Below the pieces are notes generated by a model. That model saw only the letters and a program-made list of their open reading frames with translations, was not told where the DNA came from and searched no databases. A program made the position numbers and the translations under genes. From contig JBBQXK010000002.1 of the NCBI GenBank assembly GCA_038209775.1, positions 91,832 to 155,831 on the forward strand: a DNA stretch of 64,000 bases, read 5' to 3'. Of this stretch, positions 62,274-64,000 are shown piece by piece. Source of the DNA: JBBQXK01 sp038209775 (GTDB lineage Bacteria > Pseudomonadota > Alphaproteobacteria > Rhodobacterales > Rhodobacteraceae). Within the stretch, counting starts at the first letter, position 1, and the number at the start of each line of letters is the position of its first letter.

Positions 62274-62647
62274 AGTAACCTCCAGTTTTCGCCTGCGGTC
62301 GAATTTTTCTGAGGACGACCGTGGGCACCCAAGTGAATACCTCGTACGCTTCTGTAAACATCTTGGGCGCAGAAATGCAATCACTGGAAACCACGAAAAC
62401 CGGGACGCTGCGGCCTTGTCGTCAAATCGGCAACACTGCGATCAAATTGCATAAAAACGAAGCGTGGGAAGGTGTTCCAGACCATGCCCGGGGTTGTTCA
62501 CCGACGGTCTTGCGTGGCTTTCGAACACCCGGGGCGACGACCATCGTGCGCAGAAACAGAATCACCCCGGGTGTCAGTGTGACGATGACAGGTAGTCGCG
62601 TATCGAACACGGCATGCACCATGCCCGGCCCCCCGGAATCGGTTTCG
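62274..62647. other. Gap between small peptide gene and L,D-transpeptidase gene
   Basis: 374 bases without a confident gene. A minus-strand frame (62422–62622, starting VHAVFDTRLP) has a hydrophobic stretch but no good ribosome binding site. The part near 62290–62400 is AT-richer and probably holds the leader and promoter of the peptide gene. No strong hairpin beyond short GC pairs was seen. Confidence 0.4.
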
Positions 62648-63250
62648 TCAGATCAGCAACACCTGCGTGCCGACCCGGCACAGGTCATACAATTCGACAA
62701 TGTGTTCATTGTAGAGGCCGACACACCCGTTCGACGACCGACGGCCGATCTTGCGCGTGTCATGCGTGCCGTGAATCCGGTAGTAGGTCCAGGACAGATA
62801 CAGCGCCCGTACGCCCAGCGGATTGTCGGGCGAACCGCCCTCGACCAGATCCGGCCATTCGGGGTGCCGTTCCTTCATCGACGCGGTCGGGCGCCATGGC
62901 GGATTGACCACCTTCTGCACCACTTCCGTCTTGCCACGGCGCGTCAGATCTTCTGACAGGGGCACCGAGGTGGGATAAAGCTTGTACACCGACTGATCCT
63001 CGGACCAGAAGTGCAGCGCGCGTGACGTGATGTCGACCAGAACGGCACCGCCGCGCGTGTCGGTGAAGTACGGGCGCCAGTCCAGCATGCGGAAACTGGA
63101 GACGTTGTTGCGGACCGCCCCCGAGGCTGCGGGCTCGATCTCGGTCGATCCGTTCATTGCGAAGGCGGGCATGGCACCCAATGCGGCAGCCGCCGCTACG
63201 CCAGACATCAGGACGCGGCGGGTGATCGCGGGGGTGGGGTGGTCGGACAT
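62648..63250 (-). CDS. L,D-transpeptidase (YkuD domain)
   Basis: 200-residue exported protein. A twin-arginine-like signal (TRRVLMSGVAAAAALGAMPA) is followed by the YkuD catalytic domain with the His in YRIHGTHDTRKIG and the catalytic Cys in SSNGCVGLYNEHI. It would crosslink peptidoglycan (3–3 links) or anchor lipoproteins. The start at 63250 has no clear ribosome binding site but gives the complete signal. Confidence 0.92.
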   Translation of the reverse strand: MSDHPTPAITRRVLMSGVAAAAALGAMPAFAMNGSTEIEPAASGAVRNNVSSFRMLDWRPYFTDTRGGAVLVDITSRALHFWSEDQSVYKLYPTSVPLSEDLTRRGKTEVVQKVVNPPWRPTASMKERHPEWPDLVEGGSPDNPLGVRALYLSWTYYRIHGTHDTRKIGRRSSNGCVGLYNEHIVELYDLCRVGTQVLLI

Positions 63251-63429
63251 CGTGACTGCTCCTGCTTTTTCAGGCACTGTAGCGTTTTGCAGCGTTGTCG
63301 GCAATTCACGGCCCTGTCACTTGGAAACACGTTCGTGACGCAAATGGCACAGACCCGCGTATCGGCATTTGAACTGGCCCGGGCGAAGCTGTAAGCAGCA
63401 GGCGCAGCGGGTTTCGGGTGGGCAAGGGT

Positions 63430-63984
63430 ATGAAGGCTTTATCGGTTCTGGCCGTTGTCGCGGGTCTGGTTCTGGCGGGATGTGCCGGCGGGGGAAACCT
63501 GCAGATCGGCGCGGACGGCAAGCCGCTGCCGCAGGTCTACAAGATCGGCGGCGGGCAGGCCGAACGCATTCCGTTCCGTTTCCTTGATTCGGTGAATGCC
63601 CTGCGGTCGGCGCGCGGTGCGCCGCAACTGGCCTACAACGCGCAACTGAACGCCGCCGCCGCCACCCATTCGCGCGATATGTCGGTGCAGAACCGGCCCT
63701 GGCATTTCGGGTCTGACGGATCGTCACCGCTGGTCCGGGTGCAGCGCGTCGGCTATTCGGGGCGTCTGGCGGGTGAGCTGATTTCGGAAACTTTCGAGAC
63801 CGAGCTGGAGACGCTTTCGGCGTGGATGGCGCAGCCCGACACCCGCGAAGTGATCCTTGACGCCCAGGCGAACGAGCTTGGCTTTGCCTGGTTTCAGGAG
63901 CCTTCGGGCAAGATATGGTGGACGATGGTGACGGGTTCCACCGGATTTGCCCAGGTGGCAGGGGTCGCTACGGGCGGATTATGA
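63430..63984 (+). CDS. CAP/SCP-domain lipoprotein
   Basis: 184-residue lipoprotein: lipobox VLAGC with Cys at residue 18. The remainder is a bacterial CAP domain (FLDSVNALRSARGAPQLAYN, AAAATHSRDMSVQNRPWHFG, ELGFAWFQEPSGKIWWTMV), a secreted fold of unknown activity. An in-frame GTG at 63418 is an alternative start; AAGGG lies just before the ATG. Divergent from the transpeptidase gene. Confidence 0.87.
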   Translation: MKALSVLAVVAGLVLAGCAGGGNLQIGADGKPLPQVYKIGGGQAERIPFRFLDSVNALRSARGAPQLAYNAQLNAAAATHSRDMSVQNRPWHFGSDGSSPLVRVQRVGYSGRLAGELISETFETELETLSAWMAQPDTREVILDAQANELGFAWFQEPSGKIWWTMVTGSTGFAQVAGVATGGL

Positions 63985-64000
63985 TCGGCGTGCCGTCGCG

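Noticed and set aside
62422..62622. 66-residue minus-strand frame with a hydrophobic segment
   Set aside because: No convincing ribosome binding site and no recognisable family; left as a possible but unsupported small protein.

Overview
The window is a high-GC chromosomal segment whose gene content and gene order point to an alphaproteobacterium of the Rhodobacteraceae/Paracoccaceae. The evidence is the hemD–mic60–hemY block, the tsaD–gpsA–YciI–EVE string, UbiG, the TamA/TamB pair, and a codon use rich in G/C at third positions. The genus cannot be fixed from sequence alone. No rRNA, tRNA, CRISPR array, prophage or intact insertion sequence was seen. Almost all of it is core chromosome, tightly packed, with many 1–4 bp stop/start overlaps.

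Layout. 1–3.3 kb: end of a sugar-type ABC operon (binding-protein tail, stem-loop, ATPase) followed by a GMC dehydrogenase. 3.4–8.6 kb: adenine deaminase, an EamA transporter and the 5-oxoprolinase operon pxpABC. 8.8–14.4 kb: tamA–tamB. 14.4–20.6 kb: BrkB/YihY and, on the minus strand, an exopolysaccharide block (CapD-like dehydratase, YjbH, YjbF, and a tiny YjbE-like peptide). 21.2–27.0 kb: one gene for a 1920-residue helical repeat protein, the most unusual object here. 27.2–31.8 kb: HD hydrolase, ahcY, a methyltransferase, DUF2853 and an MFS exporter. 32–35.2 kb (minus): tsaD, gpsA, YciI and an EVE protein that is open in frame into a DUF1761 membrane protein. 35.3–39.1 kb: hemD, alphaproteobacterial mic60, hemY and an AsnC-type domain. 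39.1–43.7 kb (minus): small secreted protein, MmcQ, polA, prolyl iminopeptidase. 43.7–47.2 kb: ubiG, a phytase-esterase-like protein, a YHS protein, and a LysE exporter broken by one TGA. 47.3–55.1 kb (mostly minus): aldo/keto reductase, panB–panC, cupin, aroC, and thiBPQ under a TPP riboswitch. 55.2–60.0 kb (minus): sugar transferase, SDR, MarR, nitrilase, glutaredoxin, double-RidA protein, ComF. 60–64 kb: methyltransferase, ferrochelatase, a second tiny membrane peptide, an L,D-transpeptidase and a CAP-domain lipoprotein.

How the genes work together. Two heme genes (hemD, hemH) and HemY are present. Envelope functions dominate: TamAB for outer-membrane assembly, Mic60 for inner-membrane folding, YjbHFE/CapD plus a sugar transferase for surface polysaccharide, and an L,D-transpeptidase for the wall. 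Vitamin supply is covered by panBC and thiBPQ.

Most interesting: the giant protein at 21251–27013 (folded N-terminal domain, Gly/Ala block, then about 1,400 residues of amphipathic helical repeats with 239- and 251-residue periods). Next come a nearly identical 42-bp element in two distant intergenic regions, a second dispersed intergenic repeat in four copies (one inside the EVE–DUF1761 linker), a row of three short perfect hairpins, and the single-nonsense LysE pseudogene. Nothing here was confirmed by database search.
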